Positions 24,190-33,674 of a DNA stretch of 64,000 nt are shown one piece after another. A program made the translations under genes and the position numbers. Within the stretch, counting starts at the first letter, position 1, and each line of letters starts with the position of its first letter. Source of the DNA: Nostoc sp. UHCC 0870. GTDB taxonomy: Bacteria > Cyanobacteriota > Cyanobacteriia > Cyanobacteriales > Nostocaceae. The stretch is taken from positions 5,619,141 through 5,683,140 of the forward strand of contig NZ_CP091913.1 of assembly GCF_022063185.1 (NCBI RefSeq). The letters are read 5' to 3'. The notes beneath the pieces are model-generated. The model saw nothing but the letters and a program-made list of their open reading frames with translations. It searched no databases and was not told where the DNA came from.

Positions 24190-24276
24190 TAGACTCTTGC
24201 ATAAATATTTTTTTGTTTCGCGCAAAGGCGCAAAGGCGCAAAGAAGGACGCTATAGTTAGGGACTTGCAAGAGACT
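24190..24276. repeat. Family C-like inverted-repeat element at the JAMM gene start
   Basis: TAGACTCTTGCATAAAT on the left and ACTTGCAAGAGACT on the right form near-complementary ends; the interior contains three AAAGGCGC-type units. The left end abuts the JAMM gene's ATG and supplies its weak AAGAG ribosome-binding context. Confidence 0.5.
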
Positions 24277-24352
24277 CCATGAATTGCACTCACAAGGAGC
24301 AATGAAAATTTATTTTCCCTACTCCCCACTCCCTATAGTCACTAGAAGTTCT

Positions 24353-24386
24353 TTAATTTTGAATTTTGAATTTTGAATTTTGAATT
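24353..24386. repeat. STRR array TTTTGAA
   Basis: Four consecutive TTTTGAA units directly after the P-type ATPase stop codon (minus strand gene). Confidence 0.8.
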
Positions 24387-24390
24387 GGTA

Positions 24391-26598
24391 TTACCTCGGC
24401 GGATCTCTGTGCATGAGGGGACGTAAACCATTTAAGCCGGCTGCAATGGCTGAACCGTTATGAACGACTGTCGCCGCTAGGGGATGTAGTCCTACGGTGG
24501 TGGCTAGTCCGAGTGCGGCTAAATTGGGAACTACGGCTAAACCGATATTTTGCTGAATGACTGTTTGGGTTTCACGGGCGATCGCAATTGCTTCTACAAA
24601 ACTGCTGAGGTTATCATCCATGAGGACTACATCTGCTGTTTCTCTGGCTACTTCTGAACCTCCACTAAAGGAGATAGAAACGTCAGCATAGGCTAACGCA
24701 ATGGAATCATTTAAGCCGTCGCCTGTAAATGCTACTGTTTTTCCAGCTTGATGTAATTTCAGGATGGTATCAGCTTTTTGCTCTGGGAATGCTTCGGCAT
24801 GAACTTGGGATAAGGGAATACCTAATTGTTCGGCGACAGCTACAGCCCGTTGCTGATTATCTCCTGTTAATAGGTGAATTTCCATGCCGTATTCAGTTTG
24901 TAATTGCTGAATGATGGCGGGACTTTCTGGACGCAACGGATCGGTGTAATAAATTACGCCTTGGAATTCTTGATTGACTGCTACATATAATAAGGAATCA
25001 TGGGCAGAAATGCGACAATTGAGATGCTGGGGACAATCTACATGGTTGCATTGATGGGCTTCATACAGACAATCTAAGGGGATACCAGATTGACGTAAAA
25101 AGCGATCGCTTCCTACTAAGACTTCTTCACCGTCGATTTTAGCTTTGACCCCTAACCCAATTTCATACGCAAATTCTTGGCGGGACAGAATTTCTATCCC
25201 TAATTTTTCGGCATAACGTACCACTGCTTCGGCGACTGGGTGAGTTAAGCGTTGTTCGGCGGCGGCGGCAAGTTCTATTAATCTGTGGGTAGAAGTTCTT
25301 CCGGCTACGGTTTCTACTTCCACAACTTCAATGTCGCCTTTGGTTAATGTGCCTGTTTTATCAAAGACTAAAGTATCTACTTCTGCCAATTTTTCTAACG
25401 CATGACCACTGCGAATGAGAACCCCGTGTCTAGTAGCGTGGTGTAATGCGGCTAAGAATGTTGTCGGTAAGGAAACGCGAATACCTGTTACAAAGTCGAG
25501 GGTAAGAATAGATGCAGCCCTAGCTGGACTACCTGTAGCGGCTAATACTAGTCCCGCGAAAATCAACGCAGGCATAATGGCTTTATCTGCAACCGTGGCG
25601 GCATAATTCCCCATGCGGGTGTCGTGAACGGGGGCTTGTTGGACTAACTCAATACTTGCCCCTGCACGGGTAGCATTCCCCACACGTTCTGCTTGAATGT
25701 AAATCTCTCCTTCCCGGACTAGGGTAGAAGCATAAACCGATTGTCCCACCTCGCGCATGACTGGCATTGATTCGCCTGTGAGTTTTTGCTGGTCGATTAA
25801 AGCTTTACCACGCAATATCTGACCATCTACGGGTATTTGCTCACCGGGATAAACAATTACTGTATCTTTTAGTTGCACTTCTATGGCTAAGATGCGTTTT
25901 TTCTGTCCATCTGGTTGTTGTACCCATGCAAAATGTCCGAGGGAATCGAGTAAATCGGCGGCGTTATTTTCGGTAACTCTGGCGGTGCGATCGCGGATCA
26001 TATCCCCAATTTCATGCAGTGTCATCACCAAAGCCGGGGTGAGGAGATTTCCTTGACTAGAAGTTAAGGCGATCGCCATTAAATCCAGACAATCTATATT
26101 TAGTTTCTGTTTTTGGGTGATACTGGCATAGGCACGTTTAGCAATGGGTACAGCCGCCAGTGCGACAGTTGCAGCAATCATCGCCGGGGGAATCGGCAAA
26201 CCCAACCCCAATAAAGCCAAAACTGTAGCGAAAGCAGGTAATTTTAACCCAGCATCTGCTGTTGCTTCTACTTGTGGCTTTTTGCCTTTTACTGGTTGAC
26301 TTGTCTTGGCTACTTGCAGCATCCGCACTAAATATGCTGAGATCAAATCAGTATTAGCATCAGATAATTGATATTGAATGGCAATAGAAGCAGCCGGGCA
26401 ATTCACACGCACTTTTGTAATGCGGCTGTCAGACTCTAGTAAATCTTGTAGACGTTCCGCATAATGGGGGTCATGGGCTAGTAAGGGGACGCGAAATCTT
26501 ACCCTACCTGGAATTTTATGCACTACACAATAGTCAATTCCCTGGGCTGGCGTAATTTTCCCCTGGACTGCTGCTGATTTTGTGGCGATCGTCATCAT
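24391..26598 (-). CDS. P1B-like metal P-type ATPase without a CPC motif
   Basis: 735 residues. It has an N-terminal ferredoxin-like HMA domain lacking CxxC (about 20-95, VVHKIPGRVRFRV), phosphatase loop LTGES (273-277), phosphorylation site DKTGTLT with Asp413, the P1B His-Pro pair (LTHPVAEAV, 453-454), and GDGLND (626-631). The membrane motif normally CPC/CPx is VTGIRVSLP (370-378), without Cys, so the metal cannot be inferred. The nucleotide domain carries a Cys/His-rich insert at about 510-528 (C510, C517, H519, C522, H525, C528). It is divergent from feoA-feoB, suggesting but not proving a link to iron or other transition-metal handling. Confidence 0.85.
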   Translation of the reverse strand: MMTIATKSAAVQGKITPAQGIDYCVVHKIPGRVRFRVPLLAHDPHYAERLQDLLESDSRITKVRVNCPAASIAIQYQLSDANTDLISAYLVRMLQVAKTSQPVKGKKPQVEATADAGLKLPAFATVLALLGLGLPIPPAMIAATVALAAVPIAKRAYASITQKQKLNIDCLDLMAIALTSSQGNLLTPALVMTLHEIGDMIRDRTARVTENNAADLLDSLGHFAWVQQPDGQKKRILAIEVQLKDTVIVYPGEQIPVDGQILRGKALIDQQKLTGESMPVMREVGQSVYASTLVREGEIYIQAERVGNATRAGASIELVQQAPVHDTRMGNYAATVADKAIMPALIFAGLVLAATGSPARAASILTLDFVTGIRVSLPTTFLAALHHATRHGVLIRSGHALEKLAEVDTLVFDKTGTLTKGDIEVVEVETVAGRTSTHRLIELAAAAEQRLTHPVAEAVVRYAEKLGIEILSRQEFAYEIGLGVKAKIDGEEVLVGSDRFLRQSGIPLDCLYEAHQCNHVDCPQHLNCRISAHDSLLYVAVNQEFQGVIYYTDPLRPESPAIIQQLQTEYGMEIHLLTGDNQQRAVAVAEQLGIPLSQVHAEAFPEQKADTILKLHQAGKTVAFTGDGLNDSIALAYADVSISFSGGSEVARETADVVLMDDNLSSFVEAIAIARETQTVIQQNIGLAVVPNLAALGLATTVGLHPLAATVVHNGSAIAAGLNGLRPLMHRDPPR

Positions 26599-27217
26599 GA
26601 TTTCCCCCTCATAGTTTTGTAGCGATGTGATGGGTGGGGATTCATCCTACAAGAGATTTCAACATCCCACTAACCTTTAACTAATTCACCGCAGAGCTAG
26701 GATAACAGCGAACTGAAAAACTAAGTCTATTTAATAATATTGCTAGTTAATTTTTTACTAACGCAAGTAATTTTAAATATTATAAACAAACTAATACTTT
26801 CGACATAAATCTATACTCTATTTTTCCCAAATTTCTACTGTTTTTTGATGTATTAAGCAATTCTTAACCAAAAATTTAGGTTGTGCAGAAATTCCATTGA
26901 ATGTATTAAAAATAATTCTCAAGAAGTAGAATAAATTTAACTGCAATTACCCAAGTTAAATCAGGTTCGGATTATTAGTTATGCTTCTAACAGTCTTTGA
27001 ACCCCACCCCCAACCCCTCCCCGTGAACGGGGAGGGGAGACAAAGCGTAGCTGTGGCGGGGTGGGGTTCTTCGGGTTTCATAAATAATCAAGCGGACATG
27101 ATATCAGTGCTAATTCCTAATAAAGCTACAAAGAAGACAACGGGTAAAGCAGTATTGCTGTTGAATGTATTCTGTGACGACATTTCAGTTGTCAATCATC
27201 GCCTGTAAAGGAGTTGC
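26599..27217. other. Divergent promoter region between the P-type ATPase gene and feoA
   Basis: AT-rich, with no gene. Contains the G/C hairpin repeat at 27000-27071. A short frame running through that repeat (26981-27208) is not credible. I searched by eye for a Fur-box-like GATAATGATAATCATTATC palindrome and saw none convincing. Confidence 0.55.
27000..27071. repeat. Family A-related G/C hairpin repeat, inverted partial copy
   Basis: AACCCCACCCCCAACCCCTC leads into CCCCTCCCCG-TGAA-CGGGGAGGGG and closes with GGCGGGGTGGGGTTC. The outer AACCCCACCCC and GGGGTGGGGTT pair, making a long imperfect hairpin. It resembles the inverted centre of family A. Confidence 0.55.
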
Positions 27218-27526
27218 ATGAGTGTAAAACTATCAATACTAAAACCCGGTCAAATTGCTACTATCACCGCAATTAACACCAAAGAATCTGGTTTACACAG
27301 ACGACTAGAAGCGATGGGTTTCAAAGTTGGGCAACAAGTAAAGCTACTCCGCAAAGCCTGGCTGAAAGGCCCCCTACATCTACGCGTGGGATTAACTACA
27401 GAAGTAGCCATGCGACGACATGAAGCCGAGGAAATTTTGGTGAAGATGGGGAGTGGGGATAGGGAAGCAGGGGAGGTAGGGGAGGTAGGGGAAGCAGGGG
27501 AAGAAAATTCAATGTCCATTGACTAA
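27218..27526 (+). CDS. feoA: FeoA, ferrous iron transport accessory protein
   Basis: 102 residues. The first about 78 form the SH3-like FeoA domain (ITAINTKESGLHRRLEAMGF, KLLRKAWLKGPLHLRVG, EVAMRRHEAEEIL). FeoA is a small cytosolic partner of FeoB. The last about 25 residues (after MGSGDRE) are a Gly/Glu/Val/Ala tail encoded by GGGGAGGTA/GGGGAAGCA repeats, which looks like tandem-repeat DNA read into the gene. The ribosome binding site AAAGGAG is 5 bases before the ATG. feoB begins 28 bases after the stop. Confidence 0.93.
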   Translation: MSVKLSILKPGQIATITAINTKESGLHRRLEAMGFKVGQQVKLLRKAWLKGPLHLRVGLTTEVAMRRHEAEEILVKMGSGDREAGEVGEVGEAGEENSMSID

Positions 27527-27554
27527 AAATTACGAATTACCCTGGGGGTGTTAA

Positions 27555-29564
27555 ATGTCACATTGTCATGATTCAGGCTCAGGTATTGCTGCATTCACAA
27601 CTCAGTCAGGAGTTAAAAGGGTGGCTGTTTTGGGAATGCCGAATGTAGGTAAATCTACGTTATTTAATCGCATTACTAAAGCGGGTGCATTTGTCGGGAA
27701 TTGGCCTGGGGTAACAGTTGACCTGATGCAAGCACAAGTAGATTTAGATGGTCACAGGGTAGAATTTGTTGATTTACCGGGGATTTACGACTTAGAGGGT
27801 TACTCGGAAGATGAGCAGGTTGTGCAAACTTTCTTTACTACTTACCCAGTTGATTTAGTGTTGGTAATTCTCAATGCAGCGCAAATAGACCGCCAAATTC
27901 GTCTAGCTTTACAAGTCAAAGCTTTGGGAATACCTGCTGTAGTCATCCTCAATATGGCAGATGAAGCCAAGCATTTTGGAATCACAATTCATCCAGAACA
28001 ATTAGCTCAAAAATTAGAGATGCCTGTAGCATTAGTTAGTGCTAAGTATGGTAGGGGTTATGCGATCGCTATGCGTCAAATTAGTCAAAAATTAGCAGAA
28101 AACTCCACACCCATTGCACCTGAAGCACTCAAGCAAGAGATTATCGCCCATCGACAAATTCCAGAGGAGCAAATTCAAGCCATCCTAGAAAATACGGTAG
28201 AAATGCCCTCGCGGTTATTTAAGACATTTACAGAAAAGTTGGATGGGGTATTGCTGCATCCCCTATTAGGGCTACCACTGTTTTTTCTCTCAATTTACTT
28301 AATGTTTGCGTTCGTTTGGTTGGTGGGTTTGCCGTTACAGGATGTAGCTGATGCTATTACTGGATGGTTGCAGAAAGTTGTGATTACTCCCCTCACCGCC
28401 TATTTACCAGAATTTTGGCGGGGATTTCTGGTAGATGGTCTTTATAGCGGGTTGGCTACCGTAGCATCTTTTATTCCCCTAGTGATGACCTTTTTCTTCA
28501 TGATGGCTATTGTAGAAGACAGTGGCTATTTTTCCAGAGCAGCGTACATGATGGATGCCTTAATGTATCGCTTTGGGCTGGATGGTCGTAGCTTTGTATT
28601 GCTAATTATGGGGTTTGGCTGTAATATACCTGCCATCATGGGAACACGAGTGATGCGATCGCAGGCTTTACGCTTACTTTCCATTTTGATCATTCCCTTT
28701 GCCCTCTGCTCGGCACGGTTGACTGTATTTATATTTATAATTGATGCCCTATTTAATAGGACTTGGGGGCCTTTGGTACTGTTTTCGCTGTACTTATTCA
28801 GTTTTGCTGTCGCACTGTTAACAGGATTACTACTAAAAGGACAGTTTCAAAGCCAAGAACCCTTTGTTATTGAACTACCTCCTTACCGCTTCCCTACCCT
28901 CAAGCAAATATTTCTCCGGGGATGGGGTGAATTAAAGCAATTTCTACAACGTGCTACCGGATTTATTACTGCTGGGGTAGCTGGTGTATGGCTATTGAGC
29001 AATTTACCCCAAGGTACAGCCAACCCCATCACTAGCACTGGAGAGATGCTAATTACCATCCCGATTGTAGTGGGAATCGTGACAGGTTGGGATGCAGTCA
29101 AAGCATTCTTGAAGCGAGGCGGTGGATTGATTGCCCTAGGTGTATTAGCCATCTGGTTGTTGAGCAATTTACCAGGGAATCAAGAGACTAGCTACGCCAC
29201 GCGCATTGGTGAATTTTTTGCTCCTATCTTGAATCCAGCCGGAATTCCCCAAGAGTTAACTATTGCGTTGATATTTGGATTTATCGCCAAAGAAATTTTA
29301 GTGGGATCTCTCGCCAGTATTTACCATCTTACTGATCCTAATGCTGTACAGACAGTTATTTCCCAGACAATATCACCAATTCAAGCCTATAGTTTCATGC
29401 TTTTTTGTTTACTTTATACTCCCTGTTTAGCAACAATAGCTACCATTAAAAGCGAGTCTAAAAGCATCAGGTTTACCCTAATATCTGTTGCCTATGGACT
29501 AACTTTAGCCTGGGTTGTAAGTACGTTATTTTATCAAGGAGCAAGGTTATTGGGGTTGAGTTAG
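27555..29564 (+). CDS. feoB: FeoB, ferrous iron transporter, with internal duplication
   Basis: 669 residues. Cytosolic G domain: G1 GMPNVGKS (27-34), G3 DLPG (about 73-76), G4 NMAD (about 134-137), followed by the NFeoB helical region. The membrane part carries the Gate motifs with the conserved Cys (MGFGCNIPAIMGTR, and the later LLYTPCLATIA). FeoB imports Fe(II) across the plasma membrane. Two copies of a helix, FLQRATGFITAGVAGVWLLS at about 461 and FLKRGGGLIALGVLAIWLLS at about 516, indicate a roughly 55-residue internal duplication before the last helices. Forms an operon with feoA. Confidence 0.94.
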   Translation: MSHCHDSGSGIAAFTTQSGVKRVAVLGMPNVGKSTLFNRITKAGAFVGNWPGVTVDLMQAQVDLDGHRVEFVDLPGIYDLEGYSEDEQVVQTFFTTYPVDLVLVILNAAQIDRQIRLALQVKALGIPAVVILNMADEAKHFGITIHPEQLAQKLEMPVALVSAKYGRGYAIAMRQISQKLAENSTPIAPEALKQEIIAHRQIPEEQIQAILENTVEMPSRLFKTFTEKLDGVLLHPLLGLPLFFLSIYLMFAFVWLVGLPLQDVADAITGWLQKVVITPLTAYLPEFWRGFLVDGLYSGLATVASFIPLVMTFFFMMAIVEDSGYFSRAAYMMDALMYRFGLDGRSFVLLIMGFGCNIPAIMGTRVMRSQALRLLSILIIPFALCSARLTVFIFIIDALFNRTWGPLVLFSLYLFSFAVALLTGLLLKGQFQSQEPFVIELPPYRFPTLKQIFLRGWGELKQFLQRATGFITAGVAGVWLLSNLPQGTANPITSTGEMLITIPIVVGIVTGWDAVKAFLKRGGGLIALGVLAIWLLSNLPGNQETSYATRIGEFFAPILNPAGIPQELTIALIFGFIAKEILVGSLASIYHLTDPNAVQTVISQTISPIQAYSFMLFCLLYTPCLATIATIKSESKSIRFTLISVAYGLTLAWVVSTLFYQGARLLGLS

Positions 29565-29569
29565 CCTTG

Positions 29570-29659
29570 TTATCGTAAATTCAAGGGTTTAAGACCCCTA
29601 CGTCTACACGTAGTATCAGTTGAGTTGGGGTTTAAATCCCTAACTCCAACTGTCTTTAA
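29570..29659. repeat. MITE-like repeat family D, copy 1
   Basis: About 90 bases from TTATCGTAAATTCAAGGG through CTACGTCTACACGTAG to GGGGTTTAAATCCC and AACTCCAACTGTCTTTAAT. The reverse complement is almost identical to 41701-41791. It contains two internal palindromes and runs directly into a TTTTGAA array (29656-29688). Located between the convergent feoB and LivF genes. Confidence 0.8.
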
Positions 29660-29694
29660 TTTTGAATTTTGAATTTTGAATTTTGAATTGTTAA

Positions 29695-30438
29695 CTAATG
29701 TCGCTTTCCCGCCCCCAAATAGAGTTCGGCTACTTTGGGGTCAGTTAATAATTCTAGCCCAGGGCCAGATATAGCATCGCGTCCAGATTCTAAAACATAA
29801 CCACGGTGAGCCATTTCTAAAGCCTTACGGGCATTTTGTTCTACCAAGACAATTGCTGTACCCCCTTGATTAACTTGTTTAATCTGCTCAAATACTTGTG
29901 TGACTAAAATGGGGGATAAAGCGGCTGAAGGTTCATCTAATATTAATAAACTGGGTTCTAACATCAAAGCTTTACCCATTGCTAGCATCTGACGTTCTCC
30001 CCCTGAGAGTGTACCAGCACGTTGCCGACGGCGATCGCTTAATCTAGGAAACATGGTAAATATTTTATCTTTCAGGGGCTTAAGGACATCATTACGGATA
30101 AAAGCCCCCATTTCCAAATTTTCTTCGACGCTCAAAGAAGGAAACACATTAGCAATTTGGGGTACGTAGCACATTCCCCGACGGACGATTTGATTAGATT
30201 TTAGTCCGGCGATATTCTCATCTTTAAAGGTAATTGTGCCTGTATGGGGTGTCAACAAACCAAAAATGGTTTTGGCTAAAGTTGATTTACCCGCGCCGTT
30301 AGGGCCAATCACCGTCACCAATTCCCCTTGTTCAACCCGAAAATTCACACCCTGTAGGATATCAACATCTTTAATGTATCCAGCATGGACGTTGTGAACT
30401 TCTAGAAGCGGGGCTGAATTTTGTGCTGAACCTGACAT
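29695..30438 (-). CDS. livF: LivF-type ABC transporter ATPase
   Basis: 247 residues with Walker A GPNGAGKSTL, Q-loop YVPQIANVF, signature LSGGERQM, Walker B LLILDEPSAAL and the switch His replaced in the usual branched-chain manner (VLVEQNARKAL). GYIKDVDILQGVNFRVEQGE and the FPSLSVEENL stretch place it in the LivF subfamily of hydrophobic amino-acid or urea importers; in Anabaena the neutral amino-acid permease N-I has a LivF homolog (NatE) encoded apart from its partners. No permease or binding protein is nearby, consistent with such an orphan subunit. The exact substrate is not determinable. Confidence 0.88.
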   Translation of the reverse strand: MSGSAQNSAPLLEVHNVHAGYIKDVDILQGVNFRVEQGELVTVIGPNGAGKSTLAKTIFGLLTPHTGTITFKDENIAGLKSNQIVRRGMCYVPQIANVFPSLSVEENLEMGAFIRNDVLKPLKDKIFTMFPRLSDRRRQRAGTLSGGERQMLAMGKALMLEPSLLILDEPSAALSPILVTQVFEQIKQVNQGGTAIVLVEQNARKALEMAHRGYVLESGRDAISGPGLELLTDPKVAELYLGAGKRH

Positions 30439-30489
30439 AGAATCCTTGCCATCAAATCAAATATAGTGACTTTCACTATACATAGTTAT

Positions 30490-30580
30490 AGCGTTTCCTA
30501 ATCACATGAGGTATGTAATAGCCCCCTCCTTGCTTGCGAGGATGGGGGTGGGGTTCTTCTACCTCACTAAAGCGAGAACA
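30490..30580. repeat. MITE-like repeat family A, second copy
   Basis: AGCGTTTCCTAATCACATGA then GGTATGTAATAGCCCCCTCC and, at the right, GGGGTTCTTCTACCTCACTA then AAGCGAGAAC. Same ends as 1703-1803, with a shortened central hairpin. Confidence 0.7.
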
Positions 30581-30622
30581 CCAGCATTTCTCACCAATTA
30601 TTGCAACCTCAGTCCAGAGTCC

Positions 30623-30685
30623 GTAGGGGCGGGTTAAGCGAAATATTCGTGAATGATTTGAGCATATCTATGAACCCGCCCCTAC
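30623..30685. repeat. MITE-like repeat family E, perfect-arm copy
   Basis: GTAGGGGCGGGTT (30623-30635) and AACCCGCCCCTAC (30673-30685) are perfect 13-base inverted repeats around an AT-rich centre. The whole 63 bases match the reverse complement of 13081-13143. Confidence 0.8.
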
Positions 30686-31594
30686 TGTTTGCGAGAAATG
30701 CGGGCCAATCCCCTAATCCAACTACCATATTCTCAATAACTCTGTAATTCCTAATAGTTCTGTTGAATTTACAACGCATACTTGATTTTAAAATTATTCA
30801 ACTGTGTCATTCTAATCACACAATATAGCCTCAAAGCATTGTTTTTTCGTTTTAAGATTCTATTATAAAAAATCACTATGTAATTTGAACCACACAAACA
30901 CCTATAAAGGTTTAATGTCCTTATACATCTTTAATTCTACGTTCGGAGTAATTATTTTTGCAACCTCATATTTTTACTAAAAAGTATCTATACAAGCAAG
31001 CAAAAATTAAAGTTTTGATAAACATAAATCAAAGATTACTTTATTTTTTAGTTTTAATTCTTTGCCAACTTGGCGAGACTTAATTGATTATTTTCTGGTA
31101 AAACAATAATGTCTGGAATTAAGTCCTACACCATTGAATTCAATACAAAATATCAAGTAAAGTGAAAATTGGCTAACTTGGTACTGCCTTCCTAACGGTA
31201 TTTTTGCTATTTAACCTGGAGGAAACCAATATTAGCATGAAATACCTAACATTCAGAGAAAGTCATATATAATTTTCAGTACATAATAGATAATTAGAAT
31301 TATCTGAGGCTCATGTTGATTGACCGCCAATAATTGCTTTGCAGAAAAATTTAGAAGTCAGCATAATTTAAAAGCTACGCCTACAGAAATTAGCACAAGA
31401 AAGTAGAGTATTCAAACTCACCAATTTCTACAAAACTTTTTTTAACTGAAGATAATTTGTATAATCCAGGGGTTTAAAACCTCTATTTATATACAAGTTT
31501 GACTCCTTATTCGTGCTGTAGATAGTTGCTTTTAAAGGGTAATCTGACGGCTGACGCATATATTTTGATAAATTACCTAGAGGTTTGCACGAGT
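30686..31594. other. Long AT-rich leader region of the polysaccharide locus
   Basis: About 900 bases without a gene, upstream of the first polysaccharide gene. It should contain that operon's promoter and possibly a long leader. An 11-codon frame at 31237-31272 has a good GGAGG site but no recognisable product. No confident promoter can be assigned by eye. Confidence 0.55.
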
Positions 31595-33637
31595 ATGAAT
31601 GACTTATTTTTTAATTGCCATCGCTGGGTACAAAAACGAGTCAACCATTTCTTGAGAAGTTTTTTAAATCTGAGAAATAAATACTTAATTATCATTGATA
31701 GTATTATTTTTATCATTACGCCATTATTAGCTTTATTGCTATCTTCAGATGGCACAATGGGTCTGCGAACATATATATCTGAGTTAGGAAGAGTCACAAT
31801 AATTTTTTTATTCATCAAAATAATTGTCTTGTGGAATTTGCGTTTTTATAGATTTTACTGGCGTTATGCGAGCATTGAAGAATTAATAAATATCATCTTG
31901 TATATGGGCATTACGATGGTTATCCAAATGTTGATATTTTATAATTTGGATTTACTACCGTATGTCAATATAACTAAATTGCCACCCTCAATACCATTAA
32001 TTGATGGCTTACTGTCCTGTATTTTCGTTGGTGGAGTACGTTTCAGTATTCGGATTATAGAAAGAACCAGACAAAAATATACAGTATTTTCTCTACAAGA
32101 GCGTGTCCTGATTGTGGGTGCAGGTAATGCTGGGATCGACCTCGTGGAAGAAATGCAAAGAAATCCACAACTAGGGTTCAATCCTATTGCTTTTGTTGAT
32201 GATGATCCACAAAAATTACACGCCAAGATTCGCGGGATTCCCGTAGTAGGCGATCGCCACAACATTCCTAACATTGTCCAATCTCTGCAAATTCAAAAAG
32301 TCATTATTGCTATGCCAACGGTTGCAGGTAAAATTATTCGAGAAATTGTTGATATTTGCCAAGCAACCGGCATCCAGACTAGCACTTTACCAGGAATACA
32401 TGAAATTCTCAATAATCGGGTAAGAATAGACAGCATTCGGGATGTAAGAATTGAGGATTTACTCAGACGTGATCCAGTAGAGACAGATATTGAACGAGTT
32501 GCTCAATTTCTTCAAGGTAAGTCTGTATTAATCACAGGCGCAGGTGGATCAATCGGTAGTGAACTTTGCCGTCAAATTTGCAAATGTCGTCCTGCTGAAA
32601 TCATGCTGATGGGACACGGAGAAAATTCTGTTTTTAATATCCAACAGGAATTAGAACAGTTAATCAAAATACTGCAAGAAGATGGCAAAGCACAACAATA
32701 TGCACCTCGAATTTCTACCTTTATTGCTGATATTCGCTTTAAGGAACGACTAAAACACGCGTTTGAAAAATTTCAACCTGACGTAATTTTTCATGCCGCC
32801 GCTCATAAACACGTTCCTTTGATGGAATTAAATTCACCAGAAGCAATCACCAACAATGTGCTAGGCACAAAAAATCTCTTGGATATGGCACTAGAATATG
32901 ATGTGCAGAATTTCGTGATGATTTCTACCGATAAAGCTGTGAATCCAACTAATGTTATGGGTGCTAGTAAGAGAGTGGCAGAAATGTTAGTGCTGCAAGC
33001 TGCTAAAGATAGTGGTAAACCTTATGTTGCTGTACGTTTTGGTAATGTTTTAGGCAGTCGTGGTAGTGTTGTTCCTACTTTTAAAAAACAAATTTCCGCA
33101 GGTGGCCCAATAACAGTTACTCATCCAGATATCTGCCGTTATTTCATGACTATTCCTGAAGCTGTACAACTAGTTTTGCAGGCAGCAGTAGTTGGTAATG
33201 GTGGTGAGGTTTTTATGCTAAACATGGGTCAACCAGTGAAAATTGTGGACTTAGCCAAAGAATTAATTCGTCTTTCTGGATATGAAGTAAATAAAGACAT
33301 AGATATTGTATTTACAGGATTACGACCCGGAGAAAAATTATTTGAAGAACTGTTTATTGACGGGGAGGAATATGAACCAACTCAACATAAAAAACTCATG
33401 ATTGTGAAGAATGCCAGTCGCATTTTACCAAAAAATCTAGCTATTAATGTAGAAGCATTATGTTTGGAAGCTAAAAACAATAATCCCAGTTCTATCATTT
33501 TGCTATTAGAAAAGTTAGTGGCTGGATACAAACATCAACAAGAAAAAGCTTTTATTCCATACACAAATAATACCAGTTTAGCTGGTTCTAATTCTAAAGT
33601 GAATATTTTGGCAGGTATAGAGACGAAAGGGGTGTAA
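31595..33637 (+). CDS. Membrane-bound UDP-sugar 4,6-dehydratase (WbpM/PglF/CapD type)
   Basis: 680 residues from the ATG at 31595 (GAGG 11 bases upstream); a TTG at 31526 is less likely. Four membrane helices (about 30-145), a first Rossmann domain (about 170-290, VLIVGAGNAGIDLVEEM) and a second, catalytic SDR domain (about 295-600): SVLITGAGGSIGSELCRQI, FHAAAHKHVPLMELN, MISTDKAVNPTNVMGASKR and the FGNVLGSRGSVVPTF block. The T-D-K/M-G-A-S-K pattern, with Met replacing Tyr, is that of the WbpM family, which makes UDP-4-keto-6-deoxy-GlcNAc. First gene of the polysaccharide locus; its product fits the DegT aminotransferase at 47440. Confidence 0.9.
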   Translation: MNDLFFNCHRWVQKRVNHFLRSFLNLRNKYLIIIDSIIFIITPLLALLLSSDGTMGLRTYISELGRVTIIFLFIKIIVLWNLRFYRFYWRYASIEELINIILYMGITMVIQMLIFYNLDLLPYVNITKLPPSIPLIDGLLSCIFVGGVRFSIRIIERTRQKYTVFSLQERVLIVGAGNAGIDLVEEMQRNPQLGFNPIAFVDDDPQKLHAKIRGIPVVGDRHNIPNIVQSLQIQKVIIAMPTVAGKIIREIVDICQATGIQTSTLPGIHEILNNRVRIDSIRDVRIEDLLRRDPVETDIERVAQFLQGKSVLITGAGGSIGSELCRQICKCRPAEIMLMGHGENSVFNIQQELEQLIKILQEDGKAQQYAPRISTFIADIRFKERLKHAFEKFQPDVIFHAAAHKHVPLMELNSPEAITNNVLGTKNLLDMALEYDVQNFVMISTDKAVNPTNVMGASKRVAEMLVLQAAKDSGKPYVAVRFGNVLGSRGSVVPTFKKQISAGGPITVTHPDICRYFMTIPEAVQLVLQAAVVGNGGEVFMLNMGQPVKIVDLAKELIRLSGYEVNKDIDIVFTGLRPGEKLFEELFIDGEEYEPTQHKKLMIVKNASRILPKNLAINVEALCLEAKNNNPSSIILLLEKLVAGYKHQQEKAFIPYTNNTSLAGSNSKVNILAGIETKGV

Positions 33638-33674
33638 TAGCTCGGAAAATTAAGCATTAATTTGACAAAAATAT

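Noticed and set aside
26981..27208. 75-codon frame upstream of feoA
   Set aside because: It runs through the G/C hairpin repeat and has no family resemblance or good ribosome binding site.
26599..27217. Fur box upstream of feoA
   Set aside because: No convincing GATAAT-type palindrome could be found by eye.
31237..31272. 11-codon frame with a good GGAGG site in the polysaccharide leader
   Set aside because: Too short to judge; no regulatory codon run or attenuator hairpin follows.
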